From positions 1 to 34,548 of the forward strand of contig JAEUTR010000240.1 in assembly GCA_016787365.1 (NCBI GenBank): a stretch of 34,548 bases of DNA, read 5' to 3'. This document shows positions 16,946-30,273 of this stretch, in pieces. How positions within the stretch are numbered: the stretch's first letter is position 1; every line of letters begins with the position of its first letter. The position numbers and the translations under genes were made by a program. Under the pieces are notes generated by a model. It made no database searches, was not told the origin of the DNA, and worked only from the letters and a program-made list of their open reading frames with translations. The DNA is from Bacteroidia bacterium. Lineage in GTDB: Bacteria; Bacteroidota; Bacteroidia; B-17B0; Aurantibacillaceae.

Positions 16946-18382
16946 ATTTGAAGATTTATTAAACCCCTTAATCTTTGCAATAAATATATCTTCTCCACCT
17001 ACAGATGTTAATGGTAGTCCAGGTGTTGACCAAACTGAATTTCTAAATATTCCTTTTATATAAATCTGCCCTTTATTGTTTGCTATTATACAATCTCCAA
17101 TATCTTGAGTTGACCCACCAAAAGAAAATCCTTTTAAAAACATTCCATAAGAGTCAATTTCTGTCAAAAAAACATCACAATAACTAGTAGTGCTATTCAT
17201 GATAAATGTTCCAGGTCCTGGATCAAAATCTGGGTTATTAGAAAACAATCCTGTTATGTATATATTATTATTGTTATTAATATTAATGCTATAACCTCCA
17301 TCGTCACTTGTATTACCAATACGCTTCGCCCATAAAAAAAGCCCATTCATATCTAATTTTTCAATAAAAACATCTCTGCTGCCTGCCGAATTTAAATAAT
17401 ATGTCCCTACCCCAGGGTCGAAATCTGCACCACCATAAAATGATCCTGTTATAAAAACATTACCTTGATAATCTACGGCCATATTTTTTGATGAGAAAAA
17501 ACTTATAGCAGAAGATGGATAATCACAACTTATCTGTTTAGCCCAAACCAAAACTCCCAATGAGTTAAACTTAGTAATAAAGAGATCACTCTGTCCAACA
17601 GCCGTAAAGTTGTTAACAGCAATTCCAGGGTCTACATCAACAGTGCCACCAAAATTAGCGCTGAAATAAATATTATTGAAATGATCAACGCCTAATAGCG
17701 AACTATAGCCGTAAGATGTGTTCCCATTATACTGTATAGCATTTGCCCAAACAAAATTCCCTAATTGATTCAATTTACAGGTAAAATAACTTCCTTGCGA
17801 ATTAATGTCTGTTAAATTATAAATTCCAGATCCTGGATCAAAATCAATTGTATTGTAGAAAAGTCCTGAAAAAATAATTGAACCTGAATTATCTAACGTA
17901 ATAGAGTAAATATTGTTTACATATGAAAATTCTTTTGCCCATAAGAAATTTCCCAATGAATCATATTTAGCAACAAAGGCTCCTGAGTTTATTATAAAGA
18001 TAGATGGTCCTGGATCTAAATCACAGTTACCAGCTATTCCAACAATAAAGAAATTATTTAAACTATCTAATTTAAAAACTACATCTCCTACGTTTGATCC
18101 AATAGATTTAGCCCACTTAAAATTACCAGAACTATCTAATTTGTGTATGTAAATACTACCATTATCAGGAATTAAATTATAAATACCTGAACTCGTATCA
18201 AAATCTATTGTATCAGTGAATACACCTACAGTGTAAATATTTTCATTTTTGTCAATTGCGATAGATGCAGGTGATTCGGAATAATTTCCTCCAAAACTTT
18301 TACCCCACACCGCTGTTGGATTTTGACTAATAACATTTAAACTTACGAAAATAAGAAAACAAATAGTGCTAAATTTTTTCAT
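15959..18382 (-). CDS. Secreted SBBP-repeat beta-propeller protein with dockerin-like, cohesin-like and T9SS domains
   Basis: 807-residue secreted protein starting MKKFSTICFLIFVSLNVISQ, a signal peptide. An in-frame extension to 18430 would put non-signal sequence in front of it, so ATG 18382 is chosen. Residues ~25-480 contain seven repeats of ~60 residues of the SBBP (seven-bladed beta-propeller) type, each with a pattern such as NIYITGLFSNNPDFDPGPGT followed by DVFLTEID and FLWAKRIG; seven copies fit one propeller. From about residue 480 the protein is a near copy of the C-terminus of the neighbour: dockerin-like loops GDVNSDGIADNLD and DCNGDGIINDDD, a cohesin-like domain, and a T9SS type A signal (SMVPNPTDGILTI ... 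GIYFVNLY). The shared module probably does the same job of display or docking for a different propeller head. Confidence 0.87.
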   Translation of the reverse strand: MKKFSTICFLIFVSLNVISQNPTAVWGKSFGGNYSESPASIAIDKNENIYTVGVFTDTIDFDTSSGIYNLIPDNGSIYIHKLDSSGNFKWAKSIGSNVGDVVFKLDSLNNFFIVGIAGNCDLDPGPSIFIINSGAFVAKYDSLGNFLWAKEFSYVNNIYSITLDNSGSIIFSGLFYNTIDFDPGSGIYNLTDINSQGSYFTCKLNQLGNFVWANAIQYNGNTSYGYSSLLGVDHFNNIYFSANFGGTVDVDPGIAVNNFTAVGQSDLFITKFNSLGVLVWAKQISCDYPSSAISFFSSKNMAVDYQGNVFITGSFYGGADFDPGVGTYYLNSAGSRDVFIEKLDMNGLFLWAKRIGNTSDDGGYSININNNNNIYITGLFSNNPDFDPGPGTFIMNSTTSYCDVFLTEIDSYGMFLKGFSFGGSTQDIGDCIIANNKGQIYIKGIFRNSVWSTPGLPLTSVGGEDIFIAKIKGFNKSSNVWPGDVNSDGIADNLDVLELGLHYTQTGTPRASISNAWQSYFSNNWSGTITNGKNLNHSDCNGDGIINDDDTLAIFNNYGLTHAFRVSDENMISPQLMIVPDQPILPKGTWGTSSIYLGDASNIINDINGVAFTVNFDNTIIEPNTVWLEYPTSFINTSNQNLHFRKSDFANGKIYTATTHTINNNVSGSGLIGILHYQIKSSLTTDTVLNLGITQAVHSDVSGTIFPLTAGKSSVTILVTSVGLQETMNSNFISMVPNPTDGILTINSKTELQKIEVLSITGQVLLSETPSNVSHTLHLDNFANGIYFVNLYQNNRIIKREKAVLNK

Positions 18383-18590
18383 GTTAAAATGTTTTAAATA
18401 TAAAAATACGAAATTTGTTTTTGAGATCAAACCACTTACTTATATTTGATTTAATTACAAAAACTATTTCTTTTGAGGGTTCAATTTATACTCAAATTTT
18501 AGTAATACAGAATGATGTTAGAGGTTTTCAATGTTTCACCTTAAAATAAATATCTCATTATAAAATACACTGATTATTCTCTTCAAACAA
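18383..18590. other. Intergenic region upstream of the SBBP gene
   Basis: About 200 AT-rich bases between the rpoC terminator and the SBBP start. I see no gene and no well-spaced promoter pair on the minus strand. Confidence 0.4.
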
Positions 18591-18620
18591 AAAAGCCCTG
18601 ATAATTATATCAGGGCTTTT
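18591..18620 (-). terminator. Rho-independent terminator of the rplKAJL-rpoBC cluster
   Basis: Perfect 13-base stem (18591-18603 with 18608-18620), 4-base loop, core AAAAGCCCTGATA. On the minus strand it follows the rpoC stop by 25 bases and runs into a U tract. It is U-rich on both sides. Confidence 0.93.
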
Positions 18621-18645
18621 TATTTATCTATTAAGTTGTTTCAGA

Positions 18646-22983
<4,338 letters not shown>

Positions 22984-22988
22984 TTATT

Positions 22989-23021
22989 CATCGGTGGCTT
23001 CGAGAGCCTCAGCCACCGATG
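22989..23021. other. Hairpin in the rpoB-rpoC spacer
   Basis: Perfect 11-base stem, CATCGGTGGCT (22989-22999) with AGCCACCGATG (23011-23021), in the 93-base gap between rpoB and rpoC. No U tract follows on the minus strand (the next bases are AATAAGTAAAAG), so it is more likely an RNA-processing or stability element than a terminator. Confidence 0.6.
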
Positions 23022-23034
23022 TTTTAAGTTTATC

Positions 23035-26000
23035 TTAGTCTAGTGTTACATCTAACGCTAATCCACGTAATTCGTGCATTAATACATTAAACGACTCTGG
23101 TATACCAGGAGCTGGAATGTTTTCGCCTTTTACAATTGCTTCATAAGCTTTTGCACGGCCCATTACATCATCCGATTTAATAGTTAACAATTCTTGTAAC
23201 ACATTAGCTGCACCGTATGCCTCTAAAGCCCAAACCTCCATCTCACCAAAACGCTGACCACCAAATTGTGCTTTACCACCTAAAGGTTGTTGTGTAATTA
23301 ATGAATATGGTCCGATTGAACGAGCATGCATCTTATCATCAACCATGTGTCCTAATTTTAACATGTAAATGATACCTACAGTAGCCGGTTGGTCAAAACG
23401 TTCACCAGTTCCACCATCAATTAGGTAAGTACGGCCATATTGAGGAATTTTAGCTTTCGTTGTGTATTCATCAATTTGTTCCATAGTTGCTCCATCGAAA
23501 ATTGGAGTAGAAAATTTTAATCCTAATTCTTTCCCAGCCCAAGCTAATACAGTTTCATAAATCTGTCCGATGTTCATACGAGATGGTACACCTAATGGAT
23601 TTAATACAATATCAACTGGAGTTCCATCTTCCAAGAACGGCATGTCTTCATCTTTTACAATACGGGCAACAATCCCTTTGTTACCATGACGACCAGCCAT
23701 TTTATCACCTACTCTTAACTTACGTTTTTGAGCGATGTAAACTTTAGCTAACTGAACAATTCCGTTTGGTAATTCATCTCCAACAGTAATTTGGAATTTC
23801 TCACGTTTGTATTGACCTAAGAAGTCATTATACTTAATCATGAAGTTATGTAACAAACGCTCAATTTGCTCATTTTTATCTTTATCAGTTGTCCAGTTTC
23901 CTGGGTTAACTTCAGAGAAATCAATTTTCTCTAATAATTTTTGAGTAAACTTAGTTCCTTTTGTAATTACTTCTTCACCTAAGATATTATGAACGCCTTG
24001 AGATGTACGACCATTAACTAGTTCAAATAATTTTTCGATTAATTGGTACTTGATATTAGCAATTGCTTTATGGTGATCTGCATCTAATTTTTCAATTAAA
24101 GGTTTTTCATCCGCTTTTTGCTTTTTATCTTTAATAGCACGAGAGAATAATTTTTTATCAACGATAACACCTTTTAATGAAGGGGAAACACGTAAAGACG
24201 CATCTTTCACATCACCTGCTTTATCACCGAAGATTGCACGTAATAATTTTTCTTCTGGAGATGGATCGGTTTCACCTTTTGGAGTAATTTTTCCAATTAA
24301 GATATCACCTTCTTTAACCTCAGCACCAACACGAATAATACCTTTTTCATCTAAGTCTTTAGTTGCTTCTTCACTTACGTTAGGAATATCCGGAGTTAAT
24401 TCTTCCATTCCACGTTTTGTGTCACGCACTTCTAAAGAATATTCATCAATATGAATAGATGTAAAAATATCATCACGAATGATACGTTCAGAGATTACGA
24501 TCGCATCCTCAAAGTTATAACCTTTCCAAGGCATGAACGCTACTTTTAAGTTACGTCCTAATGCTAATTCACCTTTATCGGTTGCATAACCATCACATAA
24601 TACTTGTCCTTTTACAACCTTATCACCTTTCTTAACGATAGGTTTTAAGTTCATACAAGTACTTTGGTTCGTTTTTTGGAATTTAGTTAATTTATAAGTT
24701 CTAACATCGCCTTCAAACGATACTAATTTCTCGTCGTTAGTTCTGTTGTAACGAATTACAATTTCACGAGCATCAACATACTCAACAATTCCTTCGCCTT
24801 CTGCATTAATTAATACACGGCTATCTTCCGCTACACGAGCTTCGATACCAGTACCAACAATTGGTGCTTCAGGACGCATTAATGGAACTGCTTGACGTTG
24901 CATGTTCGATCCCATCAAGGCACGGTTAGCATCATCATGCTCTAAGAACGGAATCAAAGACGCCGCAATAGAAGCAATTTGATTAGGAGCAACATCCATT
25001 AAATTAACCTTAGCTGGCTCAATTACCGGGAAGTCACCTTCGTAACGAGCAGTTACTTTGTCGTTAACGAAGTTTCCTTTTTCATCTAATTCTGCACTTG
25101 TTTGAGCAATATTTTTTTGATCTTCTTCTTCAGCAGTTAAATAAGTAATTCCTTTATTTACATCCACTTTACCGTTAGTTACAGAACGGAAAGGAGTTTC
25201 AATAAATCCTAATTTATTTACTTTAGCGAACACGCATAATGAAGAAATTAATCCAATGTTTGGTCCTTCTGGAGTCTCAATAGTACAAAGACGACCATAG
25301 TGAGTGTAGTGAACGTCACGTACCTCGAAACCAGCACGCTCACGAGATAAACCTCCTGGCCCTAGTGCCGAAAGACGACGCTTATGCGTAATCTCCGATA
25401 AAGGATTAGTTTGATCCATGAACTGAGATAACTGATTCGTTCCAAAGAATGAATTAATTACAGAAGATAATGTTTTTGCATTAATCAAATCGGTTGGTGT
25501 AAATACCTCGTTATCACGAACGTTCATACGCTCACGAATAGTACGAGCCATACGTGCTAAACCTACACCAAATTGAGAGAATAATTGCTCACCAACTGTA
25601 CGTACACGACGGTTAGATAAGTGATCAATATCATCCACATCAGTTTTAGAGTTAATTAATTCGATCAAATATTTCATGATCAAAATAATATCTTCTTTAG
25701 TTAATACACGGATATTCATAGGAATATCGATGCCTAACTTTTTGTTGATACGGAAACGACCTACTTCACCTAAATCATAACGTTTATCAGAGAAGAATAA
25801 CTTGTCGATTACTCCACGAGCTGTTTCTTCATCAGGTGGCTCAGCATTACGAAGTAAACGGTAGATATACTCGATTGCTTCTTTTTCTGAGTTAGTTGAA
25901 TCTTTTTGTAAAGTATTGTAGATAATAGCAAAATCTGCTGTATTTACGTCTTCTTTGTGCAAGATGATAGATTTAACACCAGCATCAGCAATTAAGTCTA

Positions 26001-26847
26001 TATGATTATCATCTAAAACCGTTTCACGGTCTAAGATAACTTCGTTACGCTCAATTGATACAACTTCCCCGGTATCCTCATCTACGAAATCTTCAATCCA
26101 TGTTTTTAAAACACGAGCCGCTAGTCTACGACCAACCTCACGTTTTAAACCTGCTTTCGAAACTTTCACTTCGTCAGCTAAACCAAAAATTTCTAAAATT
26201 TGTTTATCACTTTCAAAACCAATAGCACGTAATAACGTTGTTACTGGTAATTTTTTCTTACGATCAATGTATGCATACATCACATTATTGATGTCAGTTG
26301 CAAACTCAATCCAAGAACCTTTGAAAGGAATAACACGAGCACTATATAATTTAGTCCCATTTGCGTGACGGCTTTGTCCGAAGAACACGCCTGGAGAACG
26401 GTGTAATTGAGAAACGATAACACGTTCAGCACCATTGATTACGAAAGAACCTTTTGGTGTCATGTACGGGATTGTTCCCAAATAAACGTCCTGCACAATG
26501 GTTTCAAAATCTTCATGTTCAGGATCAGTACAGTAAAGCTTTAATTTAGCTTTTAAAGGCACTGAATAAGTTAAACCACGGCTGATACACTCTTCTAGTG
26601 CATAGCGTGGTGGATCTACGAAATAATCCAAAAATTCTAATACGAAATTGTTTCTCGCATCAGAGATAGGAAAGTTTTCGGCAAACACGCGGAATAAACC
26701 TTCATTTTTACGGTTATCCGGTGTAGTTTCTAATTGAAAGAAATCTTGGAAAGATTTCACTTGGATATCCAAAAAATCTGGATATTCAATTGGAAATTTG
26801 TTTGAAGAGAAGTTAATTCTCTGTGATTTTTTAATTGCTGTAGCCAA
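23035..26847 (-). CDS. rpoB: RNA polymerase beta subunit
   Basis: Second large subunit of the transcription enzyme, 1270 residues, complete. The rifampicin-binding region is clear ([20 protein letters not shown] then [20 protein letters not shown]) and carries the wild-type Asp, His and Ser at the positions equivalent to E. coli 516, 526 and 531, so no resistance change is seen. Also present are [17 protein letters not shown] and the C-terminal [18 protein letters not shown]. The start is TTG at 26847: an in-frame TAA lies seven codons upstream and no ATG intervenes, while the product beginning [15 protein letters not shown] fits the family. It lies 119 bases after rplL, with a hairpin between, and 93 bases before rpoC. 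Stop TAA. Confidence 0.97.
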   Translation of the reverse strand: MATAIKKSQRINFSSNKFPIEYPDFLDIQVKSFQDFFQLETTPDNRKNEGLFRVFAENFPISDARNNFVLEFLDYFVDPPRYALEECISRGLTYSVPLKAKLKLYCTDPEHEDFETIVQDVYLGTIPYMTPKGSFVINGAERVIVSQLHRSPGVFFGQSRHANGTKLYSARVIPFKGSWIEFATDINNVMYAYIDRKKKLPVTTLLRAIGFESDKQILEIFGLADEVKVSKAGLKREVGRRLAARVLKTWIEDFVDEDTGEVVSIERNEVILDRETVLDDNHIDLIADAGVKSIILHKEDVNTADFAIIYNTLQKDSTNSEKEAIEYIYRLLRNAEPPDEETARGVIDKLFFSDKRYDLGEVGRFRINKKLGIDIPMNIRVLTKEDIILIMKYLIELINSKTDVDDIDHLSNRRVRTVGEQLFSQFGVGLARMARTIRERMNVRDNEVFTPTDLINAKTLSSVINSFFGTNQLSQFMDQTNPLSEITHKRRLSALGPGGLSRERAGFEVRDVHYTHYGRLCTIETPEGPNIGLISSLCVFAKVNKLGFIETPFRSVTNGKVDVNKGITYLTAEEEDQKNIAQTSAELDEKGNFVNDKVTARYEGDFPVIEPAKVNLMDVAPNQIASIAASLIPFLEHDDANRALMGSNMQRQAVPLMRPEAPIVGTGIEARVAEDSRVLINAEGEGIVEYVDAREIVIRYNRTNDEKLVSFEGDVRTYKLTKFQKTNQSTCMNLKPIVKKGDKVVKGQVLCDGYATDKGELALGRNLKVAFMPWKGYNFEDAIVISERIIRDDIFTSIHIDEYSLEVRDTKRGMEELTPDIPNVSEEATKDLDEKGIIRVGAEVKEGDILIGKITPKGETDPSPEEKLLRAIFGDKAGDVKDASLRVSPSLKGVIVDKKLFSRAIKDKKQKADEKPLIEKLDADHHKAIANIKYQLIEKLFELVNGRTSQGVHNILGEEVITKGTKFTQKLLEKIDFSEVNPGNWTTDKDKNEQIERLLHNFMIKYNDFLGQYKREKFQITVGDELPNGIVQLAKVYIAQKRKLRVGDKMAGRHGNKGIVARIVKDEDMPFLEDGTPVDIVLNPLGVPSRMNIGQIYETVLAWAGKELGLKFSTPIFDGATMEQIDEYTTKAKIPQYGRTYLIDGGTGERFDQPATVGIIYMLKLGHMVDDKMHARSIGPYSLITQQPLGGKAQFGGQRFGEMEVWALEAYGAANVLQELLTIKSDDVMGRAKAYEAIVKGENIPAPGIPESFNVLMHELRGLALDVTLD

Positions 26848-26911
26848 TGTAATGAAGTTTATTAGTTAGTATTCTAAAAGAGTTACGCCAATTACTAAAA
26901 GCAGAAAAAGG

Positions 26912-26947
26912 GTTAAGGTCTTTTGCCGAAGCAAAGAAGACCTTAAC
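26912..26947 (-). terminator. Hairpin with UUCG loop in the rplL-rpoB spacer, candidate attenuator
   Basis: Read on the minus strand, an 11-base stem (GTTAAGGTCTT with AAGACCTTAAC) encloses a second short stem, TGC-UUCG-GCA, with a stable UUCG tetraloop. It is followed by CCUUUUUCUGCUUUU. The position, between rplL and rpoB, is where E. coli has its attenuator and an RNase III site, so partial termination that lowers rpoBC relative to ribosomal protein mRNA is a plausible role. Confidence 0.65.
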
Positions 26948-26966
26948 GCCTGTTTTGTAAGTAAAA

Positions 26967-27338
26967 TTATTTTACTTCTACTTTTGCACCAGCTTCTTCT
27001 AAAGCCTTTTTAATAGACTCAGCTTCTTCTTTTGCAATACCTTCTTTAACTGGTTTTGGAGCACCATCAACTAAATCTTTAGCTTCTTTTAAGCCTAATC
27101 CAGTTAAGTCTTTTACAACTTTAACCACACCTAATTTAGCTGCACCTGCTTCAACTAAAATTACATCAAAAGATGTTTTAGCTGCTGCTGCGTCTCCGCC
27201 ACCGCCACCTGCTGCTACAACTACTGCTGCTGCTGCTGGTTCGATTCCATACTCGTCTTTTAATACTGTTGCTAATTCTTGAACTTCTTTTACTGTCAAG
27301 TTTACTAATGTTTCAGCGATTGCTTTTACGTCTGCCAT
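26967..27338 (-). CDS. rplL: 50S ribosomal protein L7/L12
   Basis: Stalk protein of the large subunit, present in several copies and needed to recruit and activate translation GTPases. The 123-residue protein has the N-terminal dimerisation domain ([20 protein letters not shown]), an Ala/Gly-rich hinge (about 35-53) and the globular C-terminal domain ([39 protein letters not shown]). It lies 88 bases after rplJ, which encodes its anchor L10. A candidate attenuator follows. Confidence 0.98.
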   Translation of the reverse strand: MADVKAIAETLVNLTVKEVQELATVLKDEYGIEPAAAAVVVAAGGGGGDAAAAKTSFDVILVEAGAAKLGVVKVVKDLTGLGLKEAKDLVDGAPKPVKEGIAKEEAESIKKALEEAGAKVEVK

Positions 27339-27426
27339 TTTATTATTAGTTTAATTTGTTTTTGTTATTAATTTAATTTGTTTTGCTTACCAAATGTAAG
27401 CTTGATTATTCTTTGATTCAGTACTA

Positions 27427-27930
27427 TTAAGCTGCTGCTTCTTCGCCACCTTTGGTTTTGTTTTCTAAACCTCCGATTACACGTTGAATTGGTGATTGAA
27501 GTAATCCGATAACTTCGCCGATTAACTCGTTTTTCGATTTTAATCCTGCTAGTGATTCTAATTTATCGTCACCGATAAAAATCATTTCTTCAACATAAGC
27601 TGCTTTTAATTGAGGTTTATCTCCGCCTTTGCGAAACTCTTTAATTAATTTAGCAGGAACATTAGATGTTTCTGTTAACATTAAAGCTGTTTGACCTTTT
27701 AATGCTGGAATTAATTGAGCAAGATTGCTGTCGTTTGCACGCTCTAAAGCTTTTGCTAATAAAGTGTTTTTAACAACAGACATGCTTACTTTTTTATCAT
27801 AACAAGCACGACGTAATTGATTTACCTTTTCTACTGACAAAGAAGAACAATCAGCCAAATAGATTTTATTGTTAGCATTTAAAACGCTAAGTAATCTATC
27901 TATTTCCTGTGTTTTTTCTTGTTTGTTCAT
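27427..27930 (-). CDS. rplJ: 50S ribosomal protein L10
   Basis: Anchors L7/L12 dimers to the ribosome; in E. coli it also represses its own operon by binding the leader. 167 residues, with the N-terminal rRNA-binding part (NNKIYLADCSSLSVEKVNQLR, VSMSVVKNTLLAKAL) and a C-terminal helix for L7/L12. It lies only 20 bases downstream of rplA, so the long L10-binding leader seen before rplJ in E. coli cannot be present in this gap. Confidence 0.97.
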   Translation of the reverse strand: MNKQEKTQEIDRLLSVLNANNKIYLADCSSLSVEKVNQLRRACYDKKVSMSVVKNTLLAKALERANDSNLAQLIPALKGQTALMLTETSNVPAKLIKEFRKGGDKPQLKAAYVEEMIFIGDDKLESLAGLKSKNELIGEVIGLLQSPIQRVIGGLENKTKGGEEAAA

Positions 27931-27950
27931 ACTAAAAGAGTTTGTTTTAA

Positions 27951-28643
27951 TTAATTAAAAGATTTAGTGTCGATTTGAATACCTGCGCTCATTGTGCTGC
28001 TCATGTATACAGACTTAACGTAAGTACCTCTTGCAGACGATGGTTTTAATTTTACAATTGCATTTAAAACTTCCATAGCATTCTCAGTTAATTTTTGAGC
28101 GTCAAATGATGCTCTTCCAATTCCTGTGTGAACGATACCTGCTTTATCAACTTTAAAATCAATTTTACCACCTTTTGAGTCAGAAACTGCTTTACCAATA
28201 TCCATGGTAACTGTTCCTGTTTTTGGGTTAGGCATTAATCCACGAGGACCTAATACACGACCTAATGCACCTACTTTACCCATTACTGAAGGCATAGTGA
28301 TGATTACGTCTACATCTGTCCATCCGTTTTTAATTTTTTCGATGTATTCGTCTAATCCAACGTAGTCAGCACCTGCTGCCTTAGCTTCCGCTTCCTTATC
28401 AGGAGTTACGATTGCCAAAACGCGCAATACTTTACCAGTACCGTGAGGTAAGGTAACAGTGCCACGTACCATTTGATTAGCTTTACGAGGATCAACTCCT
28501 AAACGGATCGCAAGATCCACCGATGCATCAAATTTAGTAGTGGTAATTTCTTTCACTACTTTTGAAGCTTCAGCAACAGTATGCGCTTTGTTCGCGTCGA
28601 ACTTAGCGTCTGCTACTTTTCTTTTTTTAGTTAACGTTGCCAT
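27951..28643 (-). CDS. rplA: 50S ribosomal protein L1
   Basis: Protein of the mobile L1 stalk at the E site, which takes part in tRNA release; in many bacteria it represses rplK-rplA by binding their mRNA. 230 residues with the family blocks [31 protein letters not shown] and the C-terminal [21 protein letters not shown]. It lies 38 bases after rplK. Confidence 0.98.
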   Translation of the reverse strand: MATLTKKRKVADAKFDANKAHTVAEASKVVKEITTTKFDASVDLAIRLGVDPRKANQMVRGTVTLPHGTGKVLRVLAIVTPDKEAEAKAAGADYVGLDEYIEKIKNGWTDVDVIITMPSVMGKVGALGRVLGPRGLMPNPKTGTVTMDIGKAVSDSKGGKIDFKVDKAGIVHTGIGRASFDAQKLTENAMEVLNAIVKLKPSSARGTYVKSVYMSSTMSAGIQIDTKSFN

Positions 28644-28681
28644 TTTTTAAAAAGCTTGTTTTTGGTTTATAATTAATTGAA

Positions 28682-29125
28682 TTAAGGTTTTACAGGTGCC
28701 TCGCCTGTTGTTGTGATTCCCATACTACGAGCAGTACCTGCTACCATTGACATTGCTGATTCAATTGTAAAACAGTTCATGTCTACAATTTTATCTTGTG
28801 CAATAGTGCGAATTTGATCCCATGAAATAGAACCAACTTTTTTACGGTTACTTTCTCCAGAACCTTGCTTAACTTTAGTTACCTCTAAAATTTGAACAGC
28901 TACTGGTGTACGTTTGATAATGAAATCGAACGTTTTGTCAACATAAACATTAATTAAAACCGGTAATACTTTACCTGCTTGTTCTTGAGTTCTAGCATTA
29001 AATTGCTTACAGAACTCCATAATGTTTACACCTTTAGCACCTAATGCCGGACCAATTGGAGGCGACGGGTTAGCAGCTCCACCTTTAATTTGAAGCTTTA
29101 CAATTGCTGATAACTCTTTTGCCAT
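28682..29125 (-). CDS. rplK: 50S ribosomal protein L11
   Basis: Binds the GTPase-associated region of 23S rRNA and contacts elongation factors and RelA. 147 residues; the N-terminal Pro-rich segment [20 protein letters not shown] (the thiostrepton site) and the C-terminal rRNA-binding domain ending [12 protein letters not shown] are clear. It is preceded by a 120-base spacer with a long stem structure, the likely L1 control site. Confidence 0.98.
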   Translation of the reverse strand: MAKELSAIVKLQIKGGAANPSPPIGPALGAKGVNIMEFCKQFNARTQEQAGKVLPVLINVYVDKTFDFIIKRTPVAVQILEVTKVKQGSGESNRKKVGSISWDQIRTIAQDKIVDMNCFTIESAMSMVAGTARSMGITTTGEAPVKP

Positions 29126-29157
29126 TTTTTTGTTTTTATTTATTTGTTACATTGTTC

Positions 29158-29231
29158 GGTATAAATCGGGAAGTTAAAGTTGACTTTGAGTTGGAAGCAG
29201 CAAAGCGGCTCATTTTAACTTGATTTATACC
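29158..29231 (-). promoter_or_regulatory. Structured leader before rplK, candidate L1 autoregulatory site
   Basis: On the minus strand GGTATAAATC (29231-29222) pairs with GATTTATACC (29167-29158) and AAGTTAAA (29221-29214) with TTTAACTT (29178-29171); an unpaired CCC on one side makes an asymmetric internal loop. The enclosed ~35 bases include ATGAGCCGCTTTGCTGC and can fold further. The spacing and position before rplK-rplA match where L1 binds its mRNA in other bacteria. That is inference; I did not match a covariance model. Confidence 0.5.
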
Positions 29232-29245
29232 ATTCAATTTCTTTA

Positions 29246-29818
29246 TTATTCTCTTTCTACTTCTCCAAAGCTTAATTCAACCGGAGTTTTACGACCAAAA
29301 ATTTTAACCGTAACTTTAATTTTCTTCTTCTCGTCGTTAATTTCTTCGATTGTACCATTAAACCCATTGAAAGGTCCATTGATAACTTTTACTGACTCGC
29401 CAACTACATAATTACTTGTAACTGTACTTTCAGCTTCTGTTAATTCATCTACTTTTCCTAAAATACGATTTACCTCTGATAAACGCATTGGAACAGCTTC
29501 TCCTCGTTTTGTTTCACCCAAAAATCCAATAACTCCCGTAATGTTTTTAATAATATGTGTAATCTCACCTACTAAAGCAGCTTCAATTAACACATATCCA
29601 GGATAAAACGAACGTTCTTTCTGTATTTTTTTACCATTACGAATTTGAATAAATTTCTCAGTAGGAATTAAAACCTGAGACACATAATCATTTAATTTTA
29701 AACGATTAATTTCTACCTCAATATATTGTTTCACTTTTTTCTCTTGCCCACTAATAGCACGAACTACGTACCATTTTTTCACAATCGAAGAAGTCTCTTT
29801 ATTAATTGTTTCCGCCAT
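29246..29818 (-). CDS. nusG: Transcription termination/antitermination factor NusG
   Basis: Binds the RNA polymerase clamp, reduces pausing and links transcription to Rho or the ribosome. 190 residues: the NGN domain (KWYVVRAISGQEKKVKQYIE ... FYPGYVLIEA) and a C-terminal KOW domain (GESVKVINGPFNGFNGTIEE). It lies 16 bases after secE, as in most bacteria. Confidence 0.98.
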   Translation of the reverse strand: MAETINKETSSIVKKWYVVRAISGQEKKVKQYIEVEINRLKLNDYVSQVLIPTEKFIQIRNGKKIQKERSFYPGYVLIEAALVGEITHIIKNITGVIGFLGETKRGEAVPMRLSEVNRILGKVDELTEAESTVTSNYVVGESVKVINGPFNGFNGTIEEINDEKKKIKVTVKIFGRKTPVELSFGEVERE

Positions 29819-29834
29819 TTTGTAAGTGTAAAAA

Positions 29835-30035
29835 TTATAAACTATTTACCATTTGGTAAGCTAATTCCATTAACTTACTAAAACCCAAATCCATTCCCCA
29901 AACCAATAAGCCAATAATCGTAGAAGCTACCATTACTAAAATAGCGCTGCTTTGAAGTTCTGGCCAAGTTGGCCAAGTTACTTTATTAAATAACTCGTCT
30001 TTAGTTTCCTCTATGTATGTTCCAAACTTACTCAT
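29835..30035 (-). CDS. secE: Preprotein translocase subunit SecE
   Basis: Small essential subunit of the SecYEG channel in the inner membrane. 66 residues in the short form with a single membrane segment: amphipathic N-terminal helix (YIEETKDELFNKVTWPTWPE, with the conserved KVTWPT) followed by the hydrophobic helix SAILVMVASTIIGLLVWGMD. It sits between tRNA-Trp and nusG. Confidence 0.96.
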   Translation of the reverse strand: MSKFGTYIEETKDELFNKVTWPTWPELQSSAILVMVASTIIGLLVWGMDLGFSKLMELAYQMVNSL

Positions 30036-30047
30036 ATCAATTTTATT

Positions 30048-30118
30048 TTAGATTTATGATTTAAGACTTAAGATTTTCAAAGTGTTTTCACTTTTAACTT
30101 CTTAGATCTAAAATCTAA
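30048..30118. repeat. AT-rich nested inverted repeat between tRNA-Trp and secE
   Basis: TTAGATTT (30048-30055) pairs with AAATCTAA (30111-30118), and AAAGTG/CACTTT around TTTT (30079-30094) makes an inner hairpin. Stretches like GATTTAAGACTTAAGATT look like dispersed Bacteroidota intergenic repeats. Role unknown; it may separate processed tRNA-Trp from the secE mRNA. Confidence 0.45.
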
Positions 30119-30129
30119 TTTCTTTTTAG

Positions 30130-30200
30130 CACGGGCGGAGAGATTCGAACTCCCATCTGCGGTTTTGGAGACCGTAATTCTACCCTTGAACTACGCCCGT
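30130..30200 (-). tRNA. tRNA-Trp (anticodon CCA)
   Basis: Acceptor stem ACGGGCG/CGCCCGT, T-arm with GTTCGAATC, and anticodon loop CTCCAAA give CCA. The discriminator base is G, as expected for Trp. The outermost anticodon-stem pair (A-C) is mismatched. No 3' CCA is encoded. It lies between tuf and secE, where E. coli has no tRNA-Trp. Confidence 0.95.
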
Positions 30201-30220
30201 AAGACCATTTTCTTTTAAAC

Positions 30221-30257
30221 AGCAAAATGGCTAAGCCTTTCGGCAAGCCATTTTGCT
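30221..30257. other. Strong hairpin between tuf and tRNA-Trp
   Basis: Perfect 12-base stem AGCAAAATGGCT (30221-30232) with AGCCATTTTGCT (30246-30257), the loop containing a GCC/GGC pairing. On the minus strand it is followed by GTTTAAAAG, too few U for a firm terminator. It may attenuate read-through from tuf or mark a processing point. Confidence 0.6.
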
Positions 30258-30273
30258 AAATTTAAGGTCAGTA

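Noticed and set aside
12007-18382. CRISPR-like or tandem DNA repeats in the propeller genes
   Set aside because: The repetition is protein-level (degenerate propeller blades), not direct DNA repeats with spacers.
18383-18430. Extended start of the SBBP protein
   Set aside because: It would bury a good signal peptide; ATG 18382 is better.
27931-27950. L10-L12 autoregulatory leader before rplJ
   Set aside because: The rplA-rplJ gap is 20 bases, too short for the known structure.
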